From: an uncultured Bacteroides sp.
GTDB lineage: Bacteria; Bacteroidota; Bacteroidia; Bacteroidales; Bacteroidaceae
DNA length: 64,000 nucleotides
Assembly (NCBI RefSeq): GCF_963676325.1
Contig: NZ_OY781099.1
Coordinates: 1,612,001-1,676,000, forward strand
Reading direction: 5' to 3'
The notes below the pieces were generated by a model. That model searched no databases. It saw nothing but the letters and a program-made list of their open reading frames with translations, and was not told the origin of the DNA. The translations under genes and the position numbers were made by a program. Below, piece by piece: positions 47,907-57,182 of the stretch (position 1 is the first letter of the stretch; every line of letters begins with the position of its first letter).

Positions 47907-48860
47907 ATGAAAAATATTTTGGTAGTTGGGGCTACCGGTCAAATTGGTTCAGAACTCACGATGGAGTTGCGTAAACGTTATGGTAATAATAATGTAGTAG
48001 CCGGATACATTCCGAGTGCGGCACCTCAGGGTGAGCTTCGCGATTCCGGTCCATCTGAAGTAGCTGACGTAGTTGATCTTAACATGATTCCCGAGATTGT
48101 TAAGAAGTATAAGATTGATACTATTTATAACCTTGCTGCTCTTCTTTCCGTTGTAGCAGAAAGTAAACCAATGCTGGCATGGAACGTGGGAATTAATGGC
48201 TTACTCAACATTCTTGAAGTTGCCCGTCAGTATAACTGCTCTGTTTTTACTCCCAGCTCAATTGGTTCATTTGGTCCAACTACTCCGCATGTTAAAACCC
48301 CGCAGGATACAATTCAACGTCCTTGCACTATGTATGGCGTAACAAAAGTAACCACCGAGCTTCTTAGTGATTATTATCATAATAAGTACGGAGTTGATAC
48401 CCGTGCCGTTCGTTTCCCGGGCATTATTTCCAATGTAACACCTCCGGGAGGCGGAACAACTGATTATGCTGTAGATATCTACTATTCGGCAGTAAAAGGT
48501 GAGAAGTTTGTTTGCCCTATAAAAGAAGGTACATTGATGGATATGATGTATATGCCAGATGCACTACATGCCGCAGTTTCTCTGTTGGAAGCTGACCCAA
48601 CAAAACTGATTCACCGCAATGCATTCAACATTGCTTCCATGAGCTTTGCTCCTGAAAATATCTATGCAGAAATAAAGAAGAGCATCCCTTCGTTTGAGAT
48701 GGTGTATGATGTTGATCCTTTAAAACAAGCCATTGCAGATAGTTGGCCGGATAGCCTGGATGATACTTGCGCTCGTGAAGAGTGGGGCTGGAAACCTCAG
48801 TATAATCTGGAGAGTATGACTGTAGACATGATTGAAAAACTGAAAGCCAGAATCCTTTAA
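47907..48860 (+). CDS. tdh: L-threonine 3-dehydrogenase (short-chain, epimerase-like type)
   Basis: 317 residues. NAD-binding VGATGQIGSE at the N-terminus, then YNLAALLSVVAESKP and the YGVTK catalytic Tyr/Lys. This is the SDR-type threonine dehydrogenase found in Bacteroidetes. It oxidises threonine to 2-amino-3-oxobutyrate, which kbl then cleaves. Confidence 0.88.
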   Translation: MKNILVVGATGQIGSELTMELRKRYGNNNVVAGYIPSAAPQGELRDSGPSEVADVVDLNMIPEIVKKYKIDTIYNLAALLSVVAESKPMLAWNVGINGLLNILEVARQYNCSVFTPSSIGSFGPTTPHVKTPQDTIQRPCTMYGVTKVTTELLSDYYHNKYGVDTRAVRFPGIISNVTPPGGGTTDYAVDIYYSAVKGEKFVCPIKEGTLMDMMYMPDALHAAVSLLEADPTKLIHRNAFNIASMSFAPENIYAEIKKSIPSFEMVYDVDPLKQAIADSWPDSLDDTCAREEWGWKPQYNLESMTVDMIEKLKARIL

Positions 48861-48904
48861 GAAACTCTGAATAGGAGAGTAGCCGACAGGGACCTCACCT
48901 TATA

Positions 48905-48968
48905 AAAAGCATCATAATGAAGATGTGCATAAAACATTGATTTTGCACTTCTTCATTATGATGCTTTT
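48905..48968 (+). terminator. Strong terminator of tdh
   Basis: Arms AAAAGCATCATAATGAAG / CTTCATTATGATGCTTTT with an inner GTGCA/TGCAC pairing, T-run following. Confidence 0.85.
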
Positions 48969-49371
48969 CTTTTTAATTTATTGGAGAATGGATTTTATTT
49001 ATACTCCAATGCTTGCCTGTTTATTGGAGAATAAATTAAAAAGGCTGGTGAATAAAAAATAGAGACATGCGTTAGCTCTTAGAATTTAGCTACTTGCAAG
49101 GTATGTTCTATTGAGTTGATGCTTAAAGTATATATAATCAGATGTTTAATACCAATTTTATTTTTGAATATTTTTATCCCGAAAAAATAGAATTATAAAG
49201 GTTGTTTTTAAGGGGGTAACAAGGTGTCTCCTTCTGAAACCCTTTGGTGGTGGGAGTGACAAATTTTATCACGGGACATATAAAAGAAGTTATTTTATAA
49301 GTTTGTCACCACCACGTAAAATATATATACGTGCAGCTTGAGGCTATTGAGAATTGCAGTTAAAAAGAAAA
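48969..49371. other. Intergenic region with an imperfect long inverted repeat
   Basis: No gene seen. TTATTGGAGAAT occurs twice (about 48978 and 49020). GTGGTG-gga-GTGACAAA (49247-49263) pairs with TTTGTCACCACCAC (49302-49315), leaving a three-base bulge and a 38-base loop. A structured RNA is possible but unproven. Confidence 0.4.
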
Positions 49372-49403
49372 GCTTCTGTCTCTTATAGGTAAGAAACAGA
49401 AGC
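49372..49403 (-). terminator. Terminator of the DUF4890 gene
   Basis: GCTTCTGT / ACAGAAGC plus four more pairs, followed by TTTTCTTTTT on the minus strand. Confidence 0.8.
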
Positions 49404-49430
49404 CTTCATTATATTATGAATCTTGTTCAG

Positions 49431-49838
49431 CTATTCCGTTGGAGCGCCACCTTGAGGGCCATCACCACCAGGTCTGCCTCCCTGAGGTCCGCGACCATTT
49501 CTTGGATTCTTTTTCTCTAGCTCAACATATTTAGTGTACTGTTCCGGAGTAAGGTTCTTTTTAACCATTTCATTGCGGGCTTCTCTCATTTTGCCCATTG
49601 CTTCTCTCATTTCTTCTCTGGAAACATCTTTCTTTTCCCACACAGTCTGCATCTGAGTTCTTAGTTCAGTATCACCTTTCTTAAGATTGGCAACCTGATC
49701 GTCGGTTAGCTTTAACTCTTCAATCATCTGTTTGCTTGGAAAATCCGGCGCTTTTCTTCCTCTGCCGGGCTGAGCCTGTAGGGTAGAAGATAATCCCATT
49801 AGCACAATGGCTAATAACATAAACAATTTTGTTCTCAT
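49431..49838 (-). CDS. DUF4890-like periplasmic protein (Spy/CpxP-like)
   Basis: 135 residues. Signal peptide cleaved after LQA. A helical LxxxQ-type region (EELKLTDDQVANLKKG, LTPEQYTKYVEL) resembles Spy/CpxP periplasmic chaperones, and a Gly/Pro-rich tail follows. Paralogue of the next gene to the right. Confidence 0.75.
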   Translation of the reverse strand: MRTKLFMLLAIVLMGLSSTLQAQPGRGRKAPDFPSKQMIEELKLTDDQVANLKKGDTELRTQMQTVWEKKDVSREEMREAMGKMREARNEMVKKNLTPEQYTKYVELEKKNPRNGRGPQGGRPGGDGPQGGAPTE

Positions 49839-50006
49839 TCTACGTTTTTTTTTTGGTTAATTAAAAGTGTAAATTATGTGTTTTTAAAAAATAATCTTTC
49901 TGATTACAAGATAAATATGAGCTGCGATGCTGGAATATATAACAATGATTCCGGCACTGTATAATCAGAATACAGAATAAAGTTTAGTCGTAAAATGTAG
50001 TTAGTT

Positions 50007-50477
50007 TTATTTAGATGGCTCAGGAGCATTTTCCCTGTTAGGGCCGTCCTGGTGTCTTTGAGGGTTGCCTTGGCGTCTTTGAGGACCAAATTGTGGTCTT
50101 TGGGCATGAAGTCTACCGTCTCTGAAATTTCTTTTCTGAAGTCTGTCAACCTGCATTTCAAGATAAGCAATGTATTGATCTTTTGAGAGATTGTTTTTTA
50201 GCATTTCTCTTCGGTCGTCTTTCATTTTCTTCATCTCACCTTTCATTTCCTTTTTGAAAGTTTGCTTCTGATCACGGAAAGATTGCACTTTGGCTTTGAA
50301 TTCGTTGTCAGCTTTCTGGAGATTTTCAATCTGCTTATCGCTCAGATTCAACTCTTTAATCATCTGCTTGCTGGGAAACTCACCATTTCTTTTATCTCTG
50401 TCCGGCTGACCGGCTTGCAGTGAAGAACATACACTCATCAGCACAATGGCTAATGTTACAAAAAATTTTGTTTTCAT
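50007..50477 (-). CDS. DUF4890-like periplasmic protein, paralogue
   Basis: 156 residues. Signal peptide to LQA, then FPSKQMIKELNLSDKQIENL and LSKDQYIAYLEMQ, aligned with the 49431 protein at the same spacing. The tail is Arg/Gln/Pro-rich instead of Gly-rich. Tandem duplication with a diverged tail. Confidence 0.75.
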   Translation of the reverse strand: MKTKFFVTLAIVLMSVCSSLQAGQPDRDKRNGEFPSKQMIKELNLSDKQIENLQKADNEFKAKVQSFRDQKQTFKKEMKGEMKKMKDDRREMLKNNLSKDQYIAYLEMQVDRLQKRNFRDGRLHAQRPQFGPQRRQGNPQRHQDGPNRENAPEPSK

Positions 50478-50559
50478 TTTACGTCTGTTTTATATTAAAC
50501 AAAAAAGTAAATATATTGTCCCCGGCCGGAACTCATATTTCTTAGACGTACAAAAACAA

Positions 50560-51318
50560 TTAAGGTTTAATCACCAACCTGTCATAAGCAAAATGCATAT
50601 CAGGAGGAAGTTGTTTTTCTGCCTCAGCATGCAGACCAATGTGATGGCTCATGTGAATAAACCAGGTTTGTTTCGCGCCAATGCGTTTTGCATTTTCAAT
50701 GGCCTGATTCAGATTCTGATGAGTAAGGTGAGGCTCTGTTCTCAATGCGTTCATAATAAGACAATCCAATCCTTTCAGTTTGTCGTACTCCTCTTGCGGC
50801 ATTGTGAGCATATCTGTTATGTAGGCAATGTTCTCAATTCTGTATCCCACAATTGGGCTTTTACCATGAAACACCCGGATAGGCAATACTTTTACCTGGT
50901 CAATATAAAAAGGAACCTCAGATGTAATATTGGTAATTGATATCTGAGGAACTCCCGGATATTTATGTTCGGCAAAACAATATGGCATGCGTGTTCGTAA
51001 CCGGCGGGCAGTGTCATCTTCTGCATAAAGTGGAACTTCGCCAAAACGGCAAAAAGGACGAAGATCGTCTATCCCGCCCACATGATCGTAATGCTCATGA
51101 GTGATAAGCACACCGTTCAGACGTGCATATTTACTATGAAGCATTTGTTCGCGGAAGTCGGGTCCGCAATCAATCAGAATATTTACTCCCTTTGTTTGAA
51201 TCAATGCTGAGGCCCGAAGTCGGTTATCGTGAGGATCTGAAGATCTGCATACCGGGCAGGTACAGCCCACTTCCGGCACACCTGTTGACGTTCCGCTTCC
51301 TAATATTGTAATTTCCAT
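50560..51318 (-). CDS. MBL-fold metallohydrolase (PhnP-like)
   Basis: 252 residues. GSGTSTGVPEVGC at the start, LITHEHYDHVGGIDDLRPF (metal site), and HMSHHIG near the C-terminus. The CTCPVC cysteine pair at the N-terminus is typical of this branch. Probably a cyclic phosphodiesterase or related hydrolase; substrate inferred. Four bases downstream of murB. Confidence 0.8.
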   Translation of the reverse strand: MEITILGSGTSTGVPEVGCTCPVCRSSDPHDNRLRASALIQTKGVNILIDCGPDFREQMLHSKYARLNGVLITHEHYDHVGGIDDLRPFCRFGEVPLYAEDDTARRLRTRMPYCFAEHKYPGVPQISITNITSEVPFYIDQVKVLPIRVFHGKSPIVGYRIENIAYITDMLTMPQEEYDKLKGLDCLIMNALRTEPHLTHQNLNQAIENAKRIGAKQTWFIHMSHHIGLHAEAEKQLPPDMHFAYDRLVIKP

Positions 51319-51322
51319 GATT

Positions 51323-52339
51323 TTATGAAATGAAATTCACCTCCGGATGAATCTCAATATTAAATAATTTCTTTACCGATGCTTGTATCTCCTTGGAAAG
51401 ATTTACAATTTCATCTCCCGTTGCACCTCCTCTATTAACCAATACCAGAGCTTGTTGGCTGTGAACTCCCACATGTCCTACCGTTTTTCCTTTCCATCCA
51501 CACTTATCGATCATCCATCCGGCCGGAACCTTTACACGATCTTCATCCACATCATAATGCGGTATATTCGGGAATTGTGTTTGCAGTTCCTGAAATTGTG
51601 AACGGGGAATAATGGGATTCATAAAGAAGCTTCCTGCATTTCCCTCAATTTTAGGATCGGGCAGTTTGCTGTTCCGTATATCTATAATTGCCTGACGAAT
51701 GGTTGTCAGTGATATTTCGGGATATTTTTCCAGTTCTGCTTTTATGTTACCGTATTCAAGATTAAAGACCGCATGCTTGTTTAACTTATAAGTAACATAG
51801 GTAACAATGAACTTATTCTTTAATTCTGATTTGAAAATGCTCTGACGGTAGGAGTAATTGCATTCTGCATTGGAAAAAGTGCGCTCTTTTGCAGTTGCAA
51901 TTTCCAAAGTATCCACTTGCGTAATTAAATCTTTTGCTTCTACTCCGTAAGCACCAATGTTCTGTACGGCACTGGCCCCAACTTCGCCGGGAATGAGTGA
52001 CAGGTTTTCTGCGCCTGCCCAGCCTTGAGCAACACAATGAGCAACGAATTCATCCCATTCCACGCCGGCACCAACTTTTACCAGAACATAATCGTCGGCA
52101 TTCTCAATGATTTCAATTCCATGAATTCTGGAGTGAAGAATTGTTCCTTTGTAATCGGATGTGAAGAGTAAATTACTTCCGCTGCCAATCTGTAAATATG
52201 GCTCGCTTATGAGTTCCTTATCACTTAAAATCTGTTTTAAATCATCTGTGCTGGAATATTCAATAAATGTATCCGCTTTTACATTAAATCTGAAAGTGTT
52301 GTGAAGTAGTAGAGAATATTGTTTTTCTATTGTAATCAT
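51323..52339 (-). CDS. murB: UDP-N-acetylenolpyruvoylglucosamine reductase
   Basis: 338 residues, type I MurB. FAD site GSGSNLLFT, GAGVEWDEFVAHC, NIGAYGVEAKD; catalytic NAGSFFMNPI (Ser) and the C-terminal EVNFI. It reduces UDP-GlcNAc-enolpyruvate to UDP-MurNAc in peptidoglycan synthesis. Confidence 0.93.
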   Translation of the reverse strand: MITIEKQYSLLLHNTFRFNVKADTFIEYSSTDDLKQILSDKELISEPYLQIGSGSNLLFTSDYKGTILHSRIHGIEIIENADDYVLVKVGAGVEWDEFVAHCVAQGWAGAENLSLIPGEVGASAVQNIGAYGVEAKDLITQVDTLEIATAKERTFSNAECNYSYRQSIFKSELKNKFIVTYVTYKLNKHAVFNLEYGNIKAELEKYPEISLTTIRQAIIDIRNSKLPDPKIEGNAGSFFMNPIIPRSQFQELQTQFPNIPHYDVDEDRVKVPAGWMIDKCGWKGKTVGHVGVHSQQALVLVNRGGATGDEIVNLSKEIQASVKKLFNIEIHPEVNFIS

Positions 52340-52483
52340 CTTCTTGTTTATTTGCAGGCAAATATACTAAAATTCTGATTATGCTTTATTGTGAGCGTGC
52401 ATAAAATCGTTGATTTACAAACGTATCAGATGAAATGTGATATGCACAACCCGCTTATAATGGGGGTATTAGAAGTAAGTTAA

Positions 52484-53335
52484 TTAATTACTTAAATCTT
52501 CAAATTTATAAAACTCCCATTGTTTTCCTTGTCGTCTGAAATAAAGCGTATTAGAGAATCCGTTTCCTAAACCTTTCATTGTAAGTATTTTGGTGCCGGA
52601 CTCATCAGAATTACTTTGGCCATAGTTGATATTTGACAATCTTACGGTTGGAAGATCTGGTGAAAAGGCGAACCACTGATTAATTTCCATTGTAGTTTCC
52701 AGAATAGAAAAGTCGTCATCGGGATCTGTTGTCACAAAAGTCAGTGGCACATGAATACGTGATCGTTGGAAAATACTGTCAGAGGCAAATTTGTGAAAGA
52801 ATTCTATAAAGCCTTCATTCTGATTACTTTTAATAGAATTTAGAGCTATGGAGTTTAGTATCCAGGCGCCATTACTTTCACGCTTGAAGTTATATGTTTT
52901 TATTTTATTTGTTTTCAGATAAAACCATTCGAATTTAGCAGATTTCAGTTTAGTAGTAGTCATAAGATCCATATCAGACTCTTTATCAAAAATCATAGTG
53001 TAGTAACTCTGCTTTGTGAATAAATTGTCTTTCTTCCAGAATCTCTGCTCTATCTCGCTTACAGTTTTCCCATTAATGAAAGTAAGGGGGAAATGAATTC
53101 TTTTTTGTTGCAGGCTGATATCAGATGCAAAACTAAAAAGAAAGTCATCAAAAGTCTCATCAGCTTTAATTAATTGAGGAATTTCCTGAACGGAATCACT
53201 CTCAATAGAATCTACATCCTCTCTTGCTGAATCAACTAAATTTGTTAGTGATTTAAAAGGATCTATCTTTTCTTTTTTACTATTACAAGATGCTAGTAAA
53301 AGCAATGCGATAGCACCTAAAATTATCTTCTTCAT
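52484..53335 (-). CDS. DUF4348 lipoprotein
   Basis: 283 residues from the ATG at 53333-53335, giving signal MKKIILGAIALLLLASC with a lipobox. Two similar halves repeat DDFLFSFASDISLQQKRIHF and FIEFFHKFASDSIFQRSRIH, so the mature protein is an internal duplication. No function known. Confidence 0.8.
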   Translation of the reverse strand: MKKIILGAIALLLLASCNSKKEKIDPFKSLTNLVDSAREDVDSIESDSVQEIPQLIKADETFDDFLFSFASDISLQQKRIHFPLTFINGKTVSEIEQRFWKKDNLFTKQSYYTMIFDKESDMDLMTTTKLKSAKFEWFYLKTNKIKTYNFKRESNGAWILNSIALNSIKSNQNEGFIEFFHKFASDSIFQRSRIHVPLTFVTTDPDDDFSILETTMEINQWFAFSPDLPTVRLSNINYGQSNSDESGTKILTMKGLGNGFSNTLYFRRQGKQWEFYKFEDLSN

Positions 53336-53475
53336 TTCATTCTGCAATACTTGCAAACCTTATAATAAAACTGTCCCAATTAAAAAACGTGCAAAGGTAA
53401 ATCTTTTATTCTAAATGAGACTAACTTCCTAAATGTTTTTTTTGAATTTATCTGAATAAACTTTTCAGAACAAGA

Positions 53476-53512
53476 AAAACCGAACATCTTAAAAATAAAG
53501 ATATTCGGTTTT
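53476..53512 (-). terminator. Terminator of the DUF3127 gene
   Basis: AAAACCGAA.ATCTT / AAGAT.TTCGGTTTT arms with one mismatch. Confidence 0.75.
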
Positions 53513-53536
53513 GTCAGTTATTCAGACTGTATTTCT

Positions 53537-53890
53537 TTAGAATGGAAGATCATCTTTAGCATCAGTAGCTGTGAATTCTACCGGAGCCGATTGCTGCATA
53601 GGCTGTGCATTTACTCCTGCACCTGCATTACGATCTATTTTCCATGCGCGGATGTCATTAAACCATTTGCCATTCCATTCACGGCAATCTATATCAAAAG
53701 ATACAATTACCTCTTCATCCATTTGGATGCTGAACTGATCAATTCTGTCTCCCCATAGGTTAAAACACATTTTTTTTGGATACTGATCATGTGTTTCAAC
53801 TACATAATCTTGTTTCTTCCATTCAGTTCCATTTCTTCCTGTTCCGCTTTGCAGAGGTAGGACAGCAATTATTTTTCCACTTATTTCCAT
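53537..53890 (-). CDS. DUF3127 protein (OB-fold-like)
   Basis: 117 residues. ISGKIIAVLPLQSGTGRNG, KKQDYVVETHDQYPKK and FDIDCREWNGKWFNDIRAW are the family pattern, resembling an OB-fold with SSB-like strands and an acidic DDLPF tail as in SSB C-termini. The DDLPF tail hints at binding DNA-repair partners. Divergent from dnaN. Confidence 0.8.
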   Translation of the reverse strand: MEISGKIIAVLPLQSGTGRNGTEWKKQDYVVETHDQYPKKMCFNLWGDRIDQFSIQMDEEVIVSFDIDCREWNGKWFNDIRAWKIDRNAGAGVNAQPMQQSAPVEFTATDAKDDLPF

Positions 53891-54044
53891 ATTCTTGTTA
53901 TATAATTCGGGCTGCGAAAATAGTGTTTTATGTTTTATAAAGCTAATGATTTACTTTTTTTCTTCAATCTTTTCTTTGCTTAGAGAATCTTTTTATTTAT
54001 CTTTGTCTTTCATTATAAGTATAATAATTTAAACTGAAATAAGT

Positions 54045-55168
54045 ATGAAATTCATCGTTTCGAGTACGGCTTTATCTAGTCATTTGCAAGCAATAAGTCG
54101 TGTAATTAACTCTAAAAATTCATTGCCAATTTTAGAATGTTTTCTGTTTGAACTAGAAGATGGAAAACTTTCTGTAACTGTGTCGGATAGTGAAACGACG
54201 ATGGTTACTTCTCTTGAGGTAAATGAAAGCGATGCAAACGGAAAATTCGCTATTGGTGCAAAAACAATTTTGGATGCATTGAAAGAAATTCCGGAACAAC
54301 CGCTAAGTTTTGATGTTAATACTGAAACGTATGCAATCTCTGTGCAATATCAGAATGGTCAATATAGTGTGGTAGGACAGAATGCTGATGAATACCCTCT
54401 GTCGGCTACTTTGGGTGACAATGCTGTTCGCCTGGAAATACCGGCTGATATTTTGCTGATCGGTATTAACCGTGCCATCTTTGCTACGGCAGATGATGAA
54501 CTTCGTCCGGTAATGAATGGTATTTACTTTGATATTACCACTGATGATATTACACTTGTTGCTTCCGACGGTCATAAACTGGCTCGCAGTAAAACTCTTG
54601 CAGCTAAAGGTAGTGAAAGAGCTGCATTTATTTTGCCTAAGAAACCGCCGGATTACTAAAAAACCTTTTATCAAAAGAAGCAGGAAATGTAGCTATTGAA
54701 TTTGATGACAGAAACGCCGTATTTACTCTTGAGAACTATCGCATGGTGTGTCGTCTTATCGAAGGCCGTTTCCCAAACTATAACTCAGTAATTCCTCAGA
54801 ATAATCCTCATAAGGCCACTATTGACCGTTTGCTGTTAATCAGTGCTCTTAAGCGTGTGTCTGTATTCTCTTCACAAGCAAGCAGTTTAATTAAGCTGCA
54901 TTTGCAGGAAAATCTGATTGTTGTCTCTGCACAGGATATCGACTTCTCAACTTCTGCCGAAGAATCTTTGGTTTGCCAGTATCAGGGTGCTCAAATGAGT
55001 ATTGGTTTTAAATCGACTTTCCTGATTGATATTCTGAACAACATTTCAGCTTCTGATGTGATTGTTGAATTGGCTGATCCGTCTCGTGCAGGTGTTATTG
55101 TTCCGGTGGAACAGGACGAAAACGATGACTTGCTGATGTTGCTGATGCCGATGATGTTAAATGATTAA
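54045..55168 (+). CDS. dnaN: DNA polymerase III beta clamp, with apparent one-base frameshift
   Basis: Beta clamp in two frames: residues 1-204 from 54045 end at TAA 54657-54659, and the remainder continues in another frame (LLKNLLSKEAGNVAIEF..., with LIEGRFPNYNSVIPQN and the C-terminal LMLLMPM). The total span is 1124 bases; one extra base near 54648-54655 (GATTA to GATTTA) would restore 374 residues, the family length. dnaN is essential, so a sequencing or assembly error is the most likely cause. Confidence 0.85.
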
Positions 55169-55177
55169 TAATATAAA

Positions 55178-55951
55178 ATGGACTTAAACCTGAAGAATCC
55201 GGTTGTTTTCTTTGATTTAGAAACAACCGGAGTAAATATAAACTCTGATAGAATTGTAGAAATTTGTTATTTGAAAGTACATCCAAACGGAAATGAAGAA
55301 TCAAAAACTCTTCGTATAAATCCGGAAATGCATATCCCAGAAGAATCATCAAAAATACATGGTATTTACGATGAGGATATAGCTAACTGTCCTACTTTTA
55401 AAGAAGTGGCAAAGAATATTGCCCGTGATATTGAAGGAGCCGACCTTGCCGGATTTAATTCCAATCGCTTCGATATTCCTGTGTTGGCAGAAGAATTCCT
55501 TCGTGCAGGCGTGGATATTGATATGAGCAAGCGTAAGTTTATTGATGTGCAGGTTATTTTTCATAAAATGGAGCAAAGAACGCTTTCTGCAGCTTACAAG
55601 TTTTACTGCGAGAAAGATCTTGATGATGCTCATACTGCTGAAGCAGATACCCGTGCTACATACGAGGTACTTAAAGCACAGCTTGACCGCTATCCTGCTG
55701 ACTTACAAAACGACATGGCTTTCCTTGCCGATTTCTCTACTTACAATAAGAACGTAGACTTTGCCGGAAGGGTGGTTTATGATGAAAATGAAGTTGAGGT
55801 CTTTAATTTTGGAAAATATAAAGGCATGTCTGTTACAGAAGTCTTCAAGAAAGATCCGGGTTATTATTCATGGATGCTGAATAGCGATTTTACATTAAAT
55901 ACAAAAGCTGTTCTTACAAAAATTAAGTTGCGCGAATTTAACGGTAAATAA
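55178..55951 (+). CDS. 3'-5' exonuclease, DnaQ-like (DEDDh)
   Basis: 257 residues. FFDLETTG (Exo I), GFNSNRFDIPVL (Exo II), HTAEADTRAT (Exo III with His). The C-terminal FNFGKYKGMSVTEVFKKD is the ExoX-like C domain. Ten bases after dnaN, so probably a repair or proofreading exonuclease expressed with the clamp. Confidence 0.88.
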   Translation: MDLNLKNPVVFFDLETTGVNINSDRIVEICYLKVHPNGNEESKTLRINPEMHIPEESSKIHGIYDEDIANCPTFKEVAKNIARDIEGADLAGFNSNRFDIPVLAEEFLRAGVDIDMSKRKFIDVQVIFHKMEQRTLSAAYKFYCEKDLDDAHTAEADTRATYEVLKAQLDRYPADLQNDMAFLADFSTYNKNVDFAGRVVYDENEVEVFNFGKYKGMSVTEVFKKDPGYYSWMLNSDFTLNTKAVLTKIKLREFNGK

Positions 55952-55971
55952 GCCGATTAAAGAATAGGTGT

Positions 55972-57168
55972 ATGTTGAAAGGAAAAAAAATTATACTAGG
56001 AATAACGGGAAGTATTGCTGCCTATAAAGCTGCCTATCTTGTCAGAGGACTGATAAAAAAAGGGGCTGAGGTTCAGGTTGTGATTACTCCGGCCGGAAAA
56101 GAATTTATTACTCCCATTACTTTATCTGCTTTGACCAGTAAACCTGTAATCAGCGAATTCTTTTCGGGAAGAGATGGTACATGGAACAGTCATGTTGATT
56201 TAGGTCTTTGGGCGGATGTGATGCTGATTGCTCCGGCCTCGGCATCTACAATCGGAAAGATGGCTAATGGGATTGCTGATAATATGCTTATCACCACTTA
56301 TCTTTCTGCAAAGGCTCCTGTCTTTGTTGCTCCGGCAATGGACCTGGATATGTTTGCTCATCCTTCTACTCAAAAGAATATTGAAACACTTCGTTCTTTC
56401 GGGAATCACATTATTGAACCGGGAGAAGGGGAGCTGGCCAGTCATCTGGTAGGTAAAGGACGAATGGAAGAACCGGAAGAAATTATCCGTGTGCTTGAGG
56501 AGTTCTTTGCTAAACAGGAAGACCTTTCAAAAAAAAAAGTACTGATAACTGCGGGACCTACTTATGAAAAGATTGATCCGGTAAGGTTTATTGGTAATTA
56601 TTCATCTGGTAAAATGGGCTTTGCCTTGGCTGAAGAGTGTGCTTCCAGAGGTGCTGAAGTTACTTTAATAGCCGGACCGGTACAAATAGAAACGGTTCAC
56701 CCCAATATACACCGCATTGATGTTGAAACAGCACAGGAAATGTATGAAGCTTCTGTTGCTAATTATCCTTCGTCGGATGCCGGAATTTTGTGTGCAGCGG
56801 TAGCGGACTTTACTCCTGAAGTAGTAGCTGATAAGAAAATAAAGCGTAAAGGTGATGAGCTAACGGTTGTTTTGAAACCTACTCAGGACATTGCGGCTTC
56901 ACTAGGAAAGATAAAGCGGGCAGACCAATTGCTTGCTGGCTTTGCTCTTGAAACAAATGATGAACTTCTGAATGCTCAGAGTAAACTGGAACGAAAGAAC
57001 TTTGATTTCATTGTTCTTAATTCTCTGAATGATGAGGGTGCCGGTTTCCGCCATGATACAAACAAAATTTCAATCATTGATAAGAACGGAAAGACCGATT
57101 ATCCGTTGAAAAGCAAACGTGAAGTGGCTACAGATATCATTGACCGGTTGGCTCAGTTGATTAAATAA
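55972..57168 (+). CDS. coaBC: Bifunctional phosphopantothenoylcysteine decarboxylase / ligase
   Basis: 398 residues. CoaC part: ITGSIAAYKAAYLVRGL, the SHVDLGLWADVMLIAPAS segment with active-site His, and APAMDLDMF. CoaB part from about 190: ITAGPTYEKIDPVRFIGNYS, the CTP-binding segment and DFTPEVVADKKIKRK. Two steps of coenzyme A synthesis. Confidence 0.93.
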   Translation: MLKGKKIILGITGSIAAYKAAYLVRGLIKKGAEVQVVITPAGKEFITPITLSALTSKPVISEFFSGRDGTWNSHVDLGLWADVMLIAPASASTIGKMANGIADNMLITTYLSAKAPVFVAPAMDLDMFAHPSTQKNIETLRSFGNHIIEPGEGELASHLVGKGRMEEPEEIIRVLEEFFAKQEDLSKKKVLITAGPTYEKIDPVRFIGNYSSGKMGFALAEECASRGAEVTLIAGPVQIETVHPNIHRIDVETAQEMYEASVANYPSSDAGILCAAVADFTPEVVADKKIKRKGDELTVVLKPTQDIAASLGKIKRADQLLAGFALETNDELLNAQSKLERKNFDFIVLNSLNDEGAGFRHDTNKISIIDKNGKTDYPLKSKREVATDIIDRLAQLIK

Positions 57169-57182
57169 TCAAAAAGGCGAAA

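Noticed and set aside
54517..54699. Alternative 60-residue ORF across the dnaN break
   Set aside because: Out of frame with both conserved dnaN segments and without family resemblance.
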